Counted from the stretch's first letter, positions 24,707 through 32,513 are shown. The stretch is 47,974 nt of DNA from Prevotella sp. (GCA_017470055.1 JAFUFD010000061.1:1-47974), one strand, 5' to 3'. Notes: generated by a model from the letters alone, not told the origin. Program-made: numbers and translations.

Positions 24707-24790
24707 TTTTGCCTATATTTTAGGGAGATTATGCCCTGTTTTTGCCTATATTTTAGGAAATTTTTCGCTTGTTTTTGCCTATATTTTAGG
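24707..24790 (+). repeat. three 18-base direct repeats at exact 33-base spacing
   Basis: TTTTGCCTATATTTTAGG occurs at 24707-24724, 24740-24757 and 24773-24790. Copies are identical and the 15-base spacers differ. A 33-base period is about three helical turns, so all copies face the same side of the DNA, as in operator or iteron arrays. The array fills the space between the left leader and the ATPase promoter. Confidence 0.92.
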
Positions 24791-24807
24791 AAAAAACCGT
24801 ATCTTTG
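24774..24807 (+). promoter_or_regulatory. candidate promoter of the ATPase gene (TTTG-N22-TATCTTTG)
   Basis: TATCTTTG (24800-24807) matches the -7 consensus, 25 bases before ATG 24833. The best TTTG lies inside the third 18-base repeat (24774-24777) with a slightly long 22-base spacer. A protein bound to the repeats would overlap the -33 region, suggesting repression or autoregulation. Confidence 0.5.
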
Positions 24808-24832
24808 CCACTGAATTAGAGGATATTATAAT

Positions 24833-26173
24833 ATGATACAACGTCAAATGCTACAGCAACTCCATGAATGGAGCAAGAGAGAGAACCGCAAGCCACTGGT
24901 ATTAAGAGGTGCCAGACAAGTGGGAAAGACTACATTGGTTGATGAGTTCAGCAAAGAGTTTGACCACTATATTAAACTGAATTTGGAGCAAAGTGCCGAT
25001 GCTCGTGTGTTCTCTTTGACCGATAATGTTCATGAAGCATTTCAGTATATCTGTGTCCAAAAGCGTATTTCCATTAACAAAAATGGTCGGACACTCCTCT
25101 TTATTGATGAAATCCAAGAAGAGCCGAGAGCAGTGGCAATGCTTCGCTATTTTAAGGAGCAATTACCAGAGTTGTTTGTTATTACCGCAGGCTCAAGATT
25201 ACAAAGTTTACTGAATCAACACATCTCTTTTCCTGTTGGTAGGGTAGAGTACATGTCTTTGCGCCCTTGTTCCTTTTTGGAGTATCTACAGGCAATGGGT
25301 GACGAGGAACTAGTCAATATGATTCACCATCATGAGGTGCCTTCATTGTTGCATGATCAATTAATCCAACGTTTCAGTAACTATGCGCTTATTGGTGGGA
25401 TGCCTGAAGTAGTAGCAGACTATGCCCGCCATCAAGATATCATGAAACTATCGCCAATATACAAATCATTACTTGACGGATATGATGAGGATGTAGAGAA
25501 ATATGCTAAGAACACATCCCAAGTAGCAATCATTCGCCATATATTGCGTCATGGTTGGACAGAAGCAGGTCAGACTATCACTTATCGTGGCTTTGGAGGA
25601 AGTGCATATAGCAGCAAGGAAATTCATGAGGCGTTTGACGTGCTGCAAAAAGCGTTTCTATTACATCTTGACTATCCTGTAACTTCTGTGCAGGCACCAC
25701 CCCAACCCGCTTTGACACGTTCACCCAAATTAGTCTGGGTGGATTCTGGTATTGTCAATTTTTCTGCAAACATCCAGTTAGAGTACTTGCAAAACAAAAG
25801 TCTGCTTGACATCTGGCGTGGTCATGCGGCAGAGCAAATTGTAGCACAGGAATTACGCATACTATTAGACCGAAATTACAAAGATGAGCAATATTTCTGG
25901 GTTAGAGGGAAAACGGGTTCCACTGCAGAGGTCGATTTTGTATGGCATAATGGTGTGAGACTAGTTCCTATAGAGGTGAAGGCAGGAACAAACTCACACC
26001 TCCGCTCTTTGCATTCTTTCATGTCTACCCCTCAGGCAAGTGATGTCGCTGTTAGGATATGGAGTGGTCCATATTCTGAAGATGAACTGACTACAGCCAA
26101 TGGGCATAAGTTCAGATTATTGAATATCCCCTTTTATTATGTGAGTATATTGGATGAGTTGATTAAGGAATAG
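24833..26173 (+). CDS. AAA ATPase with DUF4143 C-terminal domain
   Basis: The 446-residue protein has Walker A GARQVGKTT (26-34) and Walker B LLFIDE (88-93), followed by the sensor-like FVITAGSRLQSLL. That is the AAA_14 pattern. The C-terminal half is DUF4143, ending with AEVDFVWHNGVRLVPIEVKAG-type residues (D...E-x-K), which resembles a PD-(D/E)XK nuclease core. These proteins are abundant in Bacteroidetes and are considered accessory, mobile or defence-linked genes, but their function is not established. This copy is enclosed by a 138-base inverted repeat and by arrays of direct repeats, a setting that suggests DNA-directed activity or at least regulation by these sites. Confidence 0.9.
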   Translation: MIQRQMLQQLHEWSKRENRKPLVLRGARQVGKTTLVDEFSKEFDHYIKLNLEQSADARVFSLTDNVHEAFQYICVQKRISINKNGRTLLFIDEIQEEPRAVAMLRYFKEQLPELFVITAGSRLQSLLNQHISFPVGRVEYMSLRPCSFLEYLQAMGDEELVNMIHHHEVPSLLHDQLIQRFSNYALIGGMPEVVADYARHQDIMKLSPIYKSLLDGYDEDVEKYAKNTSQVAIIRHILRHGWTEAGQTITYRGFGGSAYSSKEIHEAFDVLQKAFLLHLDYPVTSVQAPPQPALTRSPKLVWVDSGIVNFSANIQLEYLQNKSLLDIWRGHAAEQIVAQELRILLDRNYKDEQYFWVRGKTGSTAEVDFVWHNGVRLVPIEVKAGTNSHLRSLHSFMSTPQASDVAVRIWSGPYSEDELTTANGHKFRLLNIPFYYVSILDELIKE

Positions 26174-26191
26174 AATGTATTGCTACCTGCC

Positions 26192-26276
26192 GACTTAGAG
26201 TCAAACGGTCGGTTGACATGGAGTCAACCAATCGGTTGACTGGAGTCGGCAGATCGGTTGACTGGAGTCAACCGAT
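26192..26276. repeat. 22-base-period array of GGTTGAC/GAGTCAA hairpin units
   Basis: GAGTCAA-like cores start at 26198, 26221, 26243 and 26265, and CGGTTGAC at 26210, 26233 and 26255, so the period is 22-23 bases. The last unit is a perfect palindrome: ATCGGTTGACT (26253-26263), GG, AGTCAACCGAT (26266-26276). The array starts 19 bases after the ATPase stop. It may be an operator array or may act as a terminator-like hairpin, but no T-run follows. Confidence 0.88.
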
Positions 26277-26296
26277 AAAGGGGATGCTTCCAACGA

Positions 26297-26358
26297 TTGA
26301 TTACAACGGCATTTTACATCGAATACAATGGCACTTATATTCGATTAGAATGGCACTT
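26297..26358. repeat. second array: three 18-base near-repeats at exact 22-base spacing
   Basis: Copies lie at 26297-26314, 26319-26336 and 26341-26358, with consensus TCGATTACAATGGCACTT and a few differences. Starts are exactly 22 bases apart, about two helical turns. The array ends 57 bases before the -33 element of the right-hand gene, an upstream-activator position. Confidence 0.85.
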
Positions 26359-26415
26359 TACACACAGATGTTTCACCTTATTTATATATATGTACGTATA
26401 TTTTACACCAAAAAG

Positions 26416-26447
26416 TTTGGAGGTTTCAAAAAAATGCCTTATATTTG
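26416..26447 (+). promoter_or_regulatory. promoter TTTG-N20-TATATTTG of the right-hand secreted-protein gene
   Basis: TTTG at 26416-26419 and TATATTTG at 26440-26447 have standard spacing. The -7 element ends 13 bases before the inner inverted repeat begins, so the promoter is inside the segment bounded by the repeats. The left paralogue has no such element at the equivalent place. Confidence 0.75.
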
Positions 26448-26460
26448 CACCGAAATATAC

Positions 26461-26598
26461 ACCTCTGCGCAAGAGGTGGATGGCGAAAGCAACGAACTAC
26501 AATTAACTCAAATATTAACAAACAAAACTAAAACGCTTATGAAAAAGATTTTTACCCTCATTAGCATGGCTCTCGTTGCCATGAGTGTAAATGCACAG
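26461..26598 (+). repeat. inner inverted repeat, right arm (leader plus signal peptide)
   Basis: This is the partner of 24563-24700: identical over 26461-26570, then mismatches at 26574, 26589 and 26595. The outer edge carries the CCTCT/AGAGG hairpin. Confidence 0.93.
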
Positions 26599-27543
26599 AA
26601 CATCAAGGATACCGATCCTTCGCATCTCTATCCTATCAAGAGTATTACTTGGGGAGACATCACTTGGAAGAATGGTAACAACAAGAAGGATAAGGACAAT
26701 GCAGACATGTTCTTCTTGATGGGTACAGGCAATGGCTACTCTGAGATTATGGCAGAGGAGATTTATACAGATGATGAGCCTACAGGAAACTATCGCGCAT
26801 GCTATGGTTACATTGAGTATGAGAATGGCGAAACTGGAGCACCTGCTTATGGTCTGTATTATAAGTTCACTCCTTCTACTGCTGGTACATTGAAGGTAAA
26901 TGTATGGGTTAACAAGGGTAACCGTAAGACTTTCGTTATCAAGGCATCTGATGGTAAGCCTCTGACTCCCTATGTCGACTATACTTTCGACGGCTATGTA
27001 AATGGTCAGAACACAACAGAGGCTGATGAAACTCAGCATCCTACTTATTTTACTGCTGAAGAAATCAAGGATCGTCACGACGCATCTGCAAATGCCGAAC
27101 AACCTTATGTAATTGACGCAGGTAATCAGGCAGTTTGGGGCTGGATAACCTTTAATGTAGAAGCAGGTGAGAGTTATATTGTTTATCAGCAGAGTTCACA
27201 ACTTGGCTTTGGTGGCTTTGAGTTTGGTGGCGAGAAATATGTCGCTTCTCCAGAAGAAGGTGTTGTAGCCGCTGAGTTTGCCGCTGTTATTGATGCAGAC
27301 GGTAAGGCTACTAATGTTAACGAGAGAGGTTCTGTTGTTGCCTTCACCGCCGCTGGTGTGGCTGTTGAGGCTGTTGGTGGCGCTGTACCTACAGAGGTTG
27401 TTCCTGACCTTAGTGGCTCTGGTATCTCTAACGTAAAGGCAGATAACGCTAACGCTCCTATCTACAACCTCGCAGGTCAGAAGGCTGACAAGAGCCAGAA
27501 GGGTATCTTGATTCAGAACGGTAAGAAGTTCGTGAATAAGTAA
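26539..27543 (+). CDS. secreted protein with Prevotella-type C-terminal sorting tail (right paralogue)
   Basis: The 334-residue protein starts at ATG 26539 with the same signal peptide as its left paralogue (MKKIFTLISMALVAMSVNAQ). The body is beta-rich, with YYKFTPSTAGTLKVNVWVNK and WGWITFNVEAGESYIVYQQS followed by QLGFGGFEFGG. An Ala/Val-rich linker (about 275-295) leads to the tail NAPIYNLAGQKADKSQKGIL. A long frame upstream of this ATG runs through the promoter and repeats and is rejected. A strong promoter lies upstream and a terminator follows. Likely secreted to the surface; substrate or partner unknown. Confidence 0.83.
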   Translation: MKKIFTLISMALVAMSVNAQNIKDTDPSHLYPIKSITWGDITWKNGNNKKDKDNADMFFLMGTGNGYSEIMAEEIYTDDEPTGNYRACYGYIEYENGETGAPAYGLYYKFTPSTAGTLKVNVWVNKGNRKTFVIKASDGKPLTPYVDYTFDGYVNGQNTTEADETQHPTYFTAEEIKDRHDASANAEQPYVIDAGNQAVWGWITFNVEAGESYIVYQQSSQLGFGGFEFGGEKYVASPEEGVVAAEFAAVIDADGKATNVNERGSVVAFTAAGVAVEAVGGAVPTEVVPDLSGSGISNVKADNANAPIYNLAGQKADKSQKGILIQNGKKFVNK

Positions 27544-27548
27544 TACAC
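27439..27548 (+). repeat. outer inverted repeat, right arm (C-terminal tail)
   Basis: This is the partner of 23535-23644, with two mismatches in 110 bases. It covers the tail codons, the stop and five bases past the stop. Confidence 0.9.
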
Positions 27549-27566
27549 CTTATTTATAATAATATA

Positions 27567-27596
27567 AAGCGGAGTCAGCAACGGCTCCGCTTTTTT
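27567..27596 (+). terminator. intrinsic terminator of the right-hand secreted-protein gene
   Basis: AAGCGGAG pairs with CTCCGCTT across a short loop and is followed by a T-run. It starts 24 bases after the stop codon. Confidence 0.88.
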
Positions 27597-27608
27597 ATTG
27601 CCCGAATA

Positions 27609-27640
27609 TTTGGAAGTCTCACAGAAAACATATAACTTTG
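27609..27640 (+). promoter_or_regulatory. promoter TTTG-N20-TAACTTTG of the pectinase fusion gene
   Basis: TTTG at 27609-27612 and TAACTTTG at 27633-27640 have standard spacing, 28 bases before ATG 27669. No SusR- or AraC-type operator is recognised nearby. Confidence 0.75.
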
Positions 27641-27668
27641 CGCCCAATACTACGAACTACTAAAACAA

Positions 27669-30359
27669 ATGGATATGAAGAGAAGAATGATGATGCTGGT
27701 GCTGATGAGTGCTTTTGCCTTAGGCACTTTCGCACAAAGAACTATTACTGTCGCCAAGGATGGTACGGGCGACTATGCTACCGTACAGGCTGCTGTGGAC
27801 GCAGTGGCGGAAGGCGAGGAGGCTACTATTGAGGTCAAAGCGGGCACCTATGAGGAGATGGTGAAGATCGGAACCCGTCAGAATGCCTCCACCAAGAAGA
27901 TATCCCTGATTGGTGAGGGGGCGGATAAGACCATTATCACTGCCGCCAATGGTAAGAACACCATCGGCAGTGGAAAGGATTTGCGCGACTATGCCACGGT
28001 AGGTATCTTCGCTCCAGACTTCTATGCGCAGGATATCTGTCTCCAGAACACGGGAGGCAGTGCGGCAGGTCAGGCACTTGCCTTGCATGTGGATGGCGAC
28101 CGTGCCACCTTCTACCACTGTAAGATAGCAGGCTACCAGGACACCCACCGTACCAAGAAGACCACCCGCAGTTATTATAAGGAGTGCGTCATCAAGGGTG
28201 CCACCGACTACATCTATGCTGGTGGTACTTGCTGGTTTGAGAGATGTACGCTGAACTGTGTCGCTGGCGGCTATATCACTGCCCCAGAGGACATCACCGT
28301 CTATACGACGGCAGAGGATGGCACGAAGATATGGCTGGGCTTTATCTTCAACAACTGTGAGGTGACGAAGGGGCAGGGTGTCGCTGACAAGAGTGTCGCT
28401 TTAGGTCGTTGCTGGGGTGCCGAGAAATGTGGCAGTATGTTCCTGAACTGTCAGTTGAATAATATCATCAAGGCTGCAGGATGGGACACCATGGGAGGCA
28501 ATGATGGCACGAAGTCGTATTTTGCGGAGTATAAGAGCAAGAACGGCACAGACCTTGCCGACGTGTCGGGTCGTATCAGTTGGAGTCACCAGTTGACGGA
28601 TGCGGACTATGCGAAAGTGAGCACGTGGGCGAAGGTGGACGAGATATATCGCAGTATCAACTCCAAAGCGGTAGCCTTTGACCCCGAGGCAGTTATTGCC
28701 GCCCATCTCAAGGCATCAGCCGATGACTATACGGAATTAGAGAACAAACTGCTTGCCTTCCCAACGGCACGTGGCTTTGGGAAATTCGTCTCAGGCGGTC
28801 GTGGCGGTAAGGTGGTAGAGGTCACCAATCTGGAGGATGACCCTGCGAATCCCTCTGAGGGCTCTTTGCGCTGGGCATTGACCGTGGCAGGCAAGGAGAA
28901 TGCCACCATCGTGTTCCGTGTCAGTGGTGTTATCAAGATAGGTGTCAATGCGCAGAAGAAACGTGAACTGCGTGCTGGTCTGAAGAACGTGACGATTGCG
29001 GGTCAGACGGCACCTGGCGATGGTATTCTGATTCGAGGCGGCAAGGTGAACTTAGGTGGCTCGGATAATGTCATCATCCGCAACCTGCGTTTCCGTGTCG
29101 GTGAGATTGACGAGGAAGACCTTGCGAAGGCTACCGATAGCCGCTTTATAGCAGGGGCAGGACTGGGTATCGAGAATGCCAAGAATATCATCATCGACCA
29201 CTGCTGCTTCGGATGGAGCGGTGAGGAGAATATGACGGTATACGACGACCATTTTATGACGGTGCAGTGGTGTATCATCCATGAGGGACTTTACGACGCA
29301 GGACACCAGAAAGGTAATCGCAGTTATGGCAATCAGTGGGGTGGCTCACCAGCGACCTATCACCATAACCTGTTGGCGCATAACTATAACCGCAGTTCAC
29401 GCCTGAATGGCGCCAGTAGTACAACGGAGGACCGTAACGTCTTCATGGAGTATTTCAACAACGTGAACTATAACTGGGGTAAGAAGAACTCCTGTTATGG
29501 TGGTGAGAATGAGGCAGGCACCTATAGTTCCCATGAATGTAACTTCGTGGGCAATTACTATAAGCCGGGTCCCTCGACACCAAGCAACAGTTACTTCATG
29601 GAGTTGTCGGGAGCACGTAGTGGTAAGACACTCAATCCCAATCCTTCCCGTTGGTATTTCGCTGATAATGTGATGGAAGGCAATGCCGCAGCCACCGCAG
29701 ACAACTGGTCGGCAATCCATAACAATACGATCTATACTATCGAGGGAATGAAGTCGGAGTCTCTTGTCTATCCCTCTTCGGAGTATACACGTCTTGCCAA
29801 ATGCCAGTTTGATGACTACGACAAATATCGTACACCTACTGAGTCGGCAGAGGAGGCATACGAGCATGTGCTTGCCAAGGCTGGAACGCTTAACCGTGAT
29901 ATCATTGAACAGCGACTGGTGAATGAGGTACGGAATAAACTCGCCCAGTACAAGGGCACGACACTGAACAAAGCAGGTATCATTGACTCACCAGAGGACG
30001 CAGAGGGATGGCCTACTTATGCGGCAGGAACTCCTGTGGTGGATGAGGACCATGACGGAATGGCTGATGACTGGGAACTTGCCAACGGCTTTGACCCGAC
30101 GAATCCCGACGATCGTAATGTGATTGCCTCGCCAGAGGGATATACCGCTTTGGAGATCTACCTAAATAGTCTGATGGGTGAGACCATTGCTGTTGTCGCA
30201 ACCGCTATCGCTCCCGTCCAAAAAGGGGCTTCTCTGGTCAACCGCCAGTATTTTGCGCTGAACGGTCGTCAGTCGTCAAACTTACAGCGTGGTATGAACA
30301 TCATCCGTGAGACTTACTCTGACGGAACGACACGTACCATGAAGGTGATGGCGAAATAG
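27669..30359 (+). CDS. secreted pectinesterase (CE8) - pectate lyase (PL1) fusion
   Basis: The 896-residue protein has a signal peptide (ending GTFAQ, about 23). A CE8 pectin methylesterase domain spans about 25-340: GTYEEMVKI, QDTHRTKKT, GATDYIYAG (two catalytic Asp) and LGRCWG, where the usual LGRPW has Cys for Pro. A PL1-type right-handed beta-helix spans about 370-720: RGFGKFVSGGRGGKVVEVTN, DHCCFGWSGEENMTVYDDH, NYNRSSRLNG. A calcium-loop/thrombospondin-3-like segment (DEDHDGMADDWELANGFDP) and a sorting-tail-like end (QRGMNIIRETYSDGTTRTMK) follow. Demethylation by the first domain makes the substrate of the second, so the fusion couples both steps on homogalacturonan. ATG 27675 is an alternative start. 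It heads the pectin locus. Confidence 0.92.
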   Translation: MDMKRRMMMLVLMSAFALGTFAQRTITVAKDGTGDYATVQAAVDAVAEGEEATIEVKAGTYEEMVKIGTRQNASTKKISLIGEGADKTIITAANGKNTIGSGKDLRDYATVGIFAPDFYAQDICLQNTGGSAAGQALALHVDGDRATFYHCKIAGYQDTHRTKKTTRSYYKECVIKGATDYIYAGGTCWFERCTLNCVAGGYITAPEDITVYTTAEDGTKIWLGFIFNNCEVTKGQGVADKSVALGRCWGAEKCGSMFLNCQLNNIIKAAGWDTMGGNDGTKSYFAEYKSKNGTDLADVSGRISWSHQLTDADYAKVSTWAKVDEIYRSINSKAVAFDPEAVIAAHLKASADDYTELENKLLAFPTARGFGKFVSGGRGGKVVEVTNLEDDPANPSEGSLRWALTVAGKENATIVFRVSGVIKIGVNAQKKRELRAGLKNVTIAGQTAPGDGILIRGGKVNLGGSDNVIIRNLRFRVGEIDEEDLAKATDSRFIAGAGLGIENAKNIIIDHCCFGWSGEENMTVYDDHFMTVQWCIIHEGLYDAGHQKGNRSYGNQWGGSPATYHHNLLAHNYNRSSRLNGASSTTEDRNVFMEYFNNVNYNWGKKNSCYGGENEAGTYSSHECNFVGNYYKPGPSTPSNSYFMELSGARSGKTLNPNPSRWYFADNVMEGNAAATADNWSAIHNNTIYTIEGMKSESLVYPSSEYTRLAKCQFDDYDKYRTPTESAEEAYEHVLAKAGTLNRDIIEQRLVNEVRNKLAQYKGTTLNKAGIIDSPEDAEGWPTYAAGTPVVDEDHDGMADDWELANGFDPTNPDDRNVIASPEGYTALEIYLNSLMGETIAVVATAIAPVQKGASLVNRQYFALNGRQSSNLQRGMNIIRETYSDGTTRTMKVMAK

Positions 30360-30372
30360 TAACGGTTAGCGG

Positions 30373-31467
30373 TTAGAAGAGTGAACCCCAGGGATAACTT
30401 CCTGGTTTCATGATAACGAAAGTCCCATTCGGGGCTTTCGTTTTGATTACCCCTGGTGCTATCTGGCATACCATCTCTAACTCGTTCCATCCCAGGTGTC
30501 GCAGGGTGGCAAAGGCACTGGCACCGCCTTCGATGATGAGTTGCTGAGGTAGTCGCAAGGCGACGAGTTGTTGTATCAGTGTCGCTGTCATCTCACGTAA
30601 GTGGACGGCAACCTCCTTTCCTGTACGATGGTGGAAGGGAATGGTAATCATCAGCGATGTTGCTTGCTCATAGCGTGCACGTGCCTCCTCCAGCCAAGAT
30701 GTGATGTCCTTGCTGCCGTCATAGATGGCACGAGGCATCTCCGTAACAGGAATGCCGAGGTCTAAGGGCTTGCTCTGCGTGCTGCCACAGAGTAGGAGGG
30801 TGGAGGGAAAGTTCTGAGTTAAGAGTTCAGTGTTCAGAGTTGCAGCGTTCAGAGTTGCAGAACTGTCCCCAGTGAGCCAAGCCTCAAAGAGGTCGGCGGC
30901 TCCTGCGAAGAGGGTATGTCCGTCGTCATAGTCGGCTATCACCTTCCTGATGTCCTCTGTCGTCTCAGCGTCAGGCATCAGGATACCCTTCTGTGCGGCA
31001 TCAGGGAAACGCTCCTGCAGAACGGAGGTCGTGGCAGGGAACTCCGGGTCGTAACTGAAGGCGGTCTCGTGGATGGGGGTATTATTAATATAATAGGTAC
31101 CCGCGCGTATGATTCTTCCTTTCGAGGGATTAGCAGGCAGATAGACGGCACGCTGGTAACCTGTCGCCTCCATCAGTGTCGACAACTCCGCTACCACATG
31201 TCCTCGTAATGCGGAGTCGGTCTTCTTGAAGAGCGACCGCCTCCCGTCCCCTCCCTGATGTGGGAGGGAGGAGAGGATGCGCCGAGTCTCCGCTACCGCC
31301 TCTTCCTCTGTCATCGAGCGGGTATCAGTGGCGATGACGGTTGTTCCGCTTGTGGCTGTGACCCAGCCACAAACTAAACGGACAGGCAGCCCATGGTGAT
31401 GGGCAATGCCCGCCATCTCGGCAGCCCCAGTGATATCATCGGCAATGACAAACATGGCTTTTAGCAA
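30373..31467 (-). CDS. four-carbon-acid-sugar kinase family protein (DUF1537), copy 1
   Basis: The 364-residue protein has the DUF1537 N-terminal motif ADDITGAAEMAG (about 8-19) and the C-terminal nucleotide-binding part (LIIEGGASAFATLRHLGW ... APGVIKTKAPNGTFVIMKPG). Family members such as OtnK and DtnK phosphorylate tetronates or related sugar acids at the terminal hydroxyl. It overlaps the PdxA-type gene by seven bases. The known pairing of a DUF1537 kinase with PdxA2 converts D-threonate (or a related acid) to dihydroxyacetone phosphate plus CO2. A 15-base in-frame repeat (30811-30860) encodes an ATLNA-ATLNT insertion. Confidence 0.88.
   Translation of the reverse strand: MLKAMFVIADDITGAAEMAGIAHHHGLPVRLVCGWVTATSGTTVIATDTRSMTEEEAVAETRRILSSLPHQGGDGRRSLFKKTDSALRGHVVAELSTLMEATGYQRAVYLPANPSKGRIIRAGTYYINNTPIHETAFSYDPEFPATTSVLQERFPDAAQKGILMPDAETTEDIRKVIADYDDGHTLFAGAADLFEAWLTGDSSATLNAATLNTELLTQNFPSTLLLCGSTQSKPLDLGIPVTEMPRAIYDGSKDITSWLEEARARYEQATSLMITIPFHHRTGKEVAVHLREMTATLIQQLVALRLPQQLIIEGGASAFATLRHLGWNELEMVCQIAPGVIKTKAPNGTFVIMKPGSYPWGSLF
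30811..30860. repeat. 15-base tandem repeat inside the DUF1537 gene
   Basis: GTTCAGAGTTGCAG occurs at 30832-30845 and 30847-30860, with a decayed unit (GTTCTGAGTTAAGA) just before. Period is 15 bases (five residues), so the frame is kept. Confidence 0.75.
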
Positions 31468-32507
31468 TTCGCCGTTAACTTATTTCTTCTATAGATCGCC
31501 ATGCGGGTAGCGTAGTCAATGCTAAGTGTCATGGCACTGTCGTTGGCAATACCTTTTCCTGCTACGTCAAAGGCGGTACCATGGTCTACGCTGACACGGA
31601 TGATAGGCAGTCCCAAGGTGATGTTCACACCACTGGCACTCTCCATCTTTCCTGTCTCCTTGTTCCAGTTAAAGGCGCAAACCTTCAAGGGAATATGTCC
31701 TTGGTCGTGATACATGGCGACGCAGCCGTCGTACTGACCGCACTTCGCCTTGGCGAAGATAGAGTCGGGAGGTACGGGACCGTCGACATCAAAGCCACGG
31801 GCTTTCAGTTCCTCGATGGCAGGGATGATCTCCTGCGCCTCCTCATAGCCGAACATACCATTCTCGCTGCTATGGGGGTTGAGACCAGCCACCCCGATAT
31901 GCGGCTTCTCGATACCGAACTGGCGACAGGCATCGTCAATCAGTTCCACACACTCGATGACACGAGCCTTCTTCACCAGGTCGCAAGCCTTCCGCAGAGG
32001 GACATGGGTGGAGACATGGATGACACGGATGTTCTCGTCGGCAAGCATCATGGCATACTTCTTCGTGTTCGTGAAGGTGGCGTAGATCTCCGTATGTCCG
32101 TCGTAGTGGTGTCCCGCAAGGTTCAGCGCCTCCTTGTTCAAGGGTGCCGTCACCGTACCGTCCACCTCATCCGCCATGGCGAGTTCTATCGCTTTCTTGA
32201 TATACTGGAAGGCGGCATTACCACATTGTGGCTGTACCTTGCCGAACTCAAAGGTGGAGAGGTCGACGCACTGCAGGTCGTAGACATCAATGGTGCCATA
32301 CTCAAACTTAGCGTCCTTCACGCTCTGTACGGCATTCACCTTCAAGTCGAAACCTAACAGTTGGACAGCCTGCTTCATGATGGCAGCATCACCCGTGACG
32401 ATGGGGTTACATTTCTCGTAAGTCTCTTTTCTATTCAGGGCACGTACCGTGATCTCAGGACCGATGCCTGCGGGGTCGCCCATGGTAATTGCTAATATTG
32501 GGGTCAT
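31461..32507 (-). CDS. PdxA-family 4-phospho-sugar-acid dehydrogenase (PdxA2-like)
   Basis: The 348-residue protein starts MTPILAITMGDPAGIGPEIT, the PdxA opening. It carries the metal-binding His residues in HHYDGHTE, YHDQGHIPLK and SVDHGTAFDVAGKG. PdxA proper oxidises 4-phosphohydroxythreonine in vitamin B6 synthesis; PdxA2 members oxidise and decarboxylate D-threonate or D-erythronate 4-phosphate. The adjacent DUF1537 kinase, and the lack of other pyridoxal genes, favour the catabolic PdxA2 role. It lies six bases after the alcohol dehydrogenase gene. Confidence 0.9.
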   Translation of the reverse strand: MTPILAITMGDPAGIGPEITVRALNRKETYEKCNPIVTGDAAIMKQAVQLLGFDLKVNAVQSVKDAKFEYGTIDVYDLQCVDLSTFEFGKVQPQCGNAAFQYIKKAIELAMADEVDGTVTAPLNKEALNLAGHHYDGHTEIYATFTNTKKYAMMLADENIRVIHVSTHVPLRKACDLVKKARVIECVELIDDACRQFGIEKPHIGVAGLNPHSSENGMFGYEEAQEIIPAIEELKARGFDVDGPVPPDSIFAKAKCGQYDGCVAMYHDQGHIPLKVCAFNWNKETGKMESASGVNITLGLPIIRVSVDHGTAFDVAGKGIANDSAMTLSIDYATRMAIYRRNKLTANC

Positions 32508-32513
32508 AGTCAG

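Noticed and set aside
24707-24790. CRISPR array from three identical repeats with spacers
   Set aside because: Repeats are only 18 bases and spacers 15; no cas genes or leader are present. A regulatory or iteron array fits better.
24833-26173. Transposase or site-specific recombinase between the inverted repeats
   Set aside because: The motifs are Walker A/B plus DUF4143; no DDE, serine or tyrosine recombinase signature is visible, so any inversion would need host recombination or an enzyme from elsewhere.
26218-26538. Long N-terminal extension of the right-hand secreted protein (107 extra codons)
   Set aside because: It runs through repeat arrays, the promoter and the duplicated leader; the signal peptide starts at ATG 26539.
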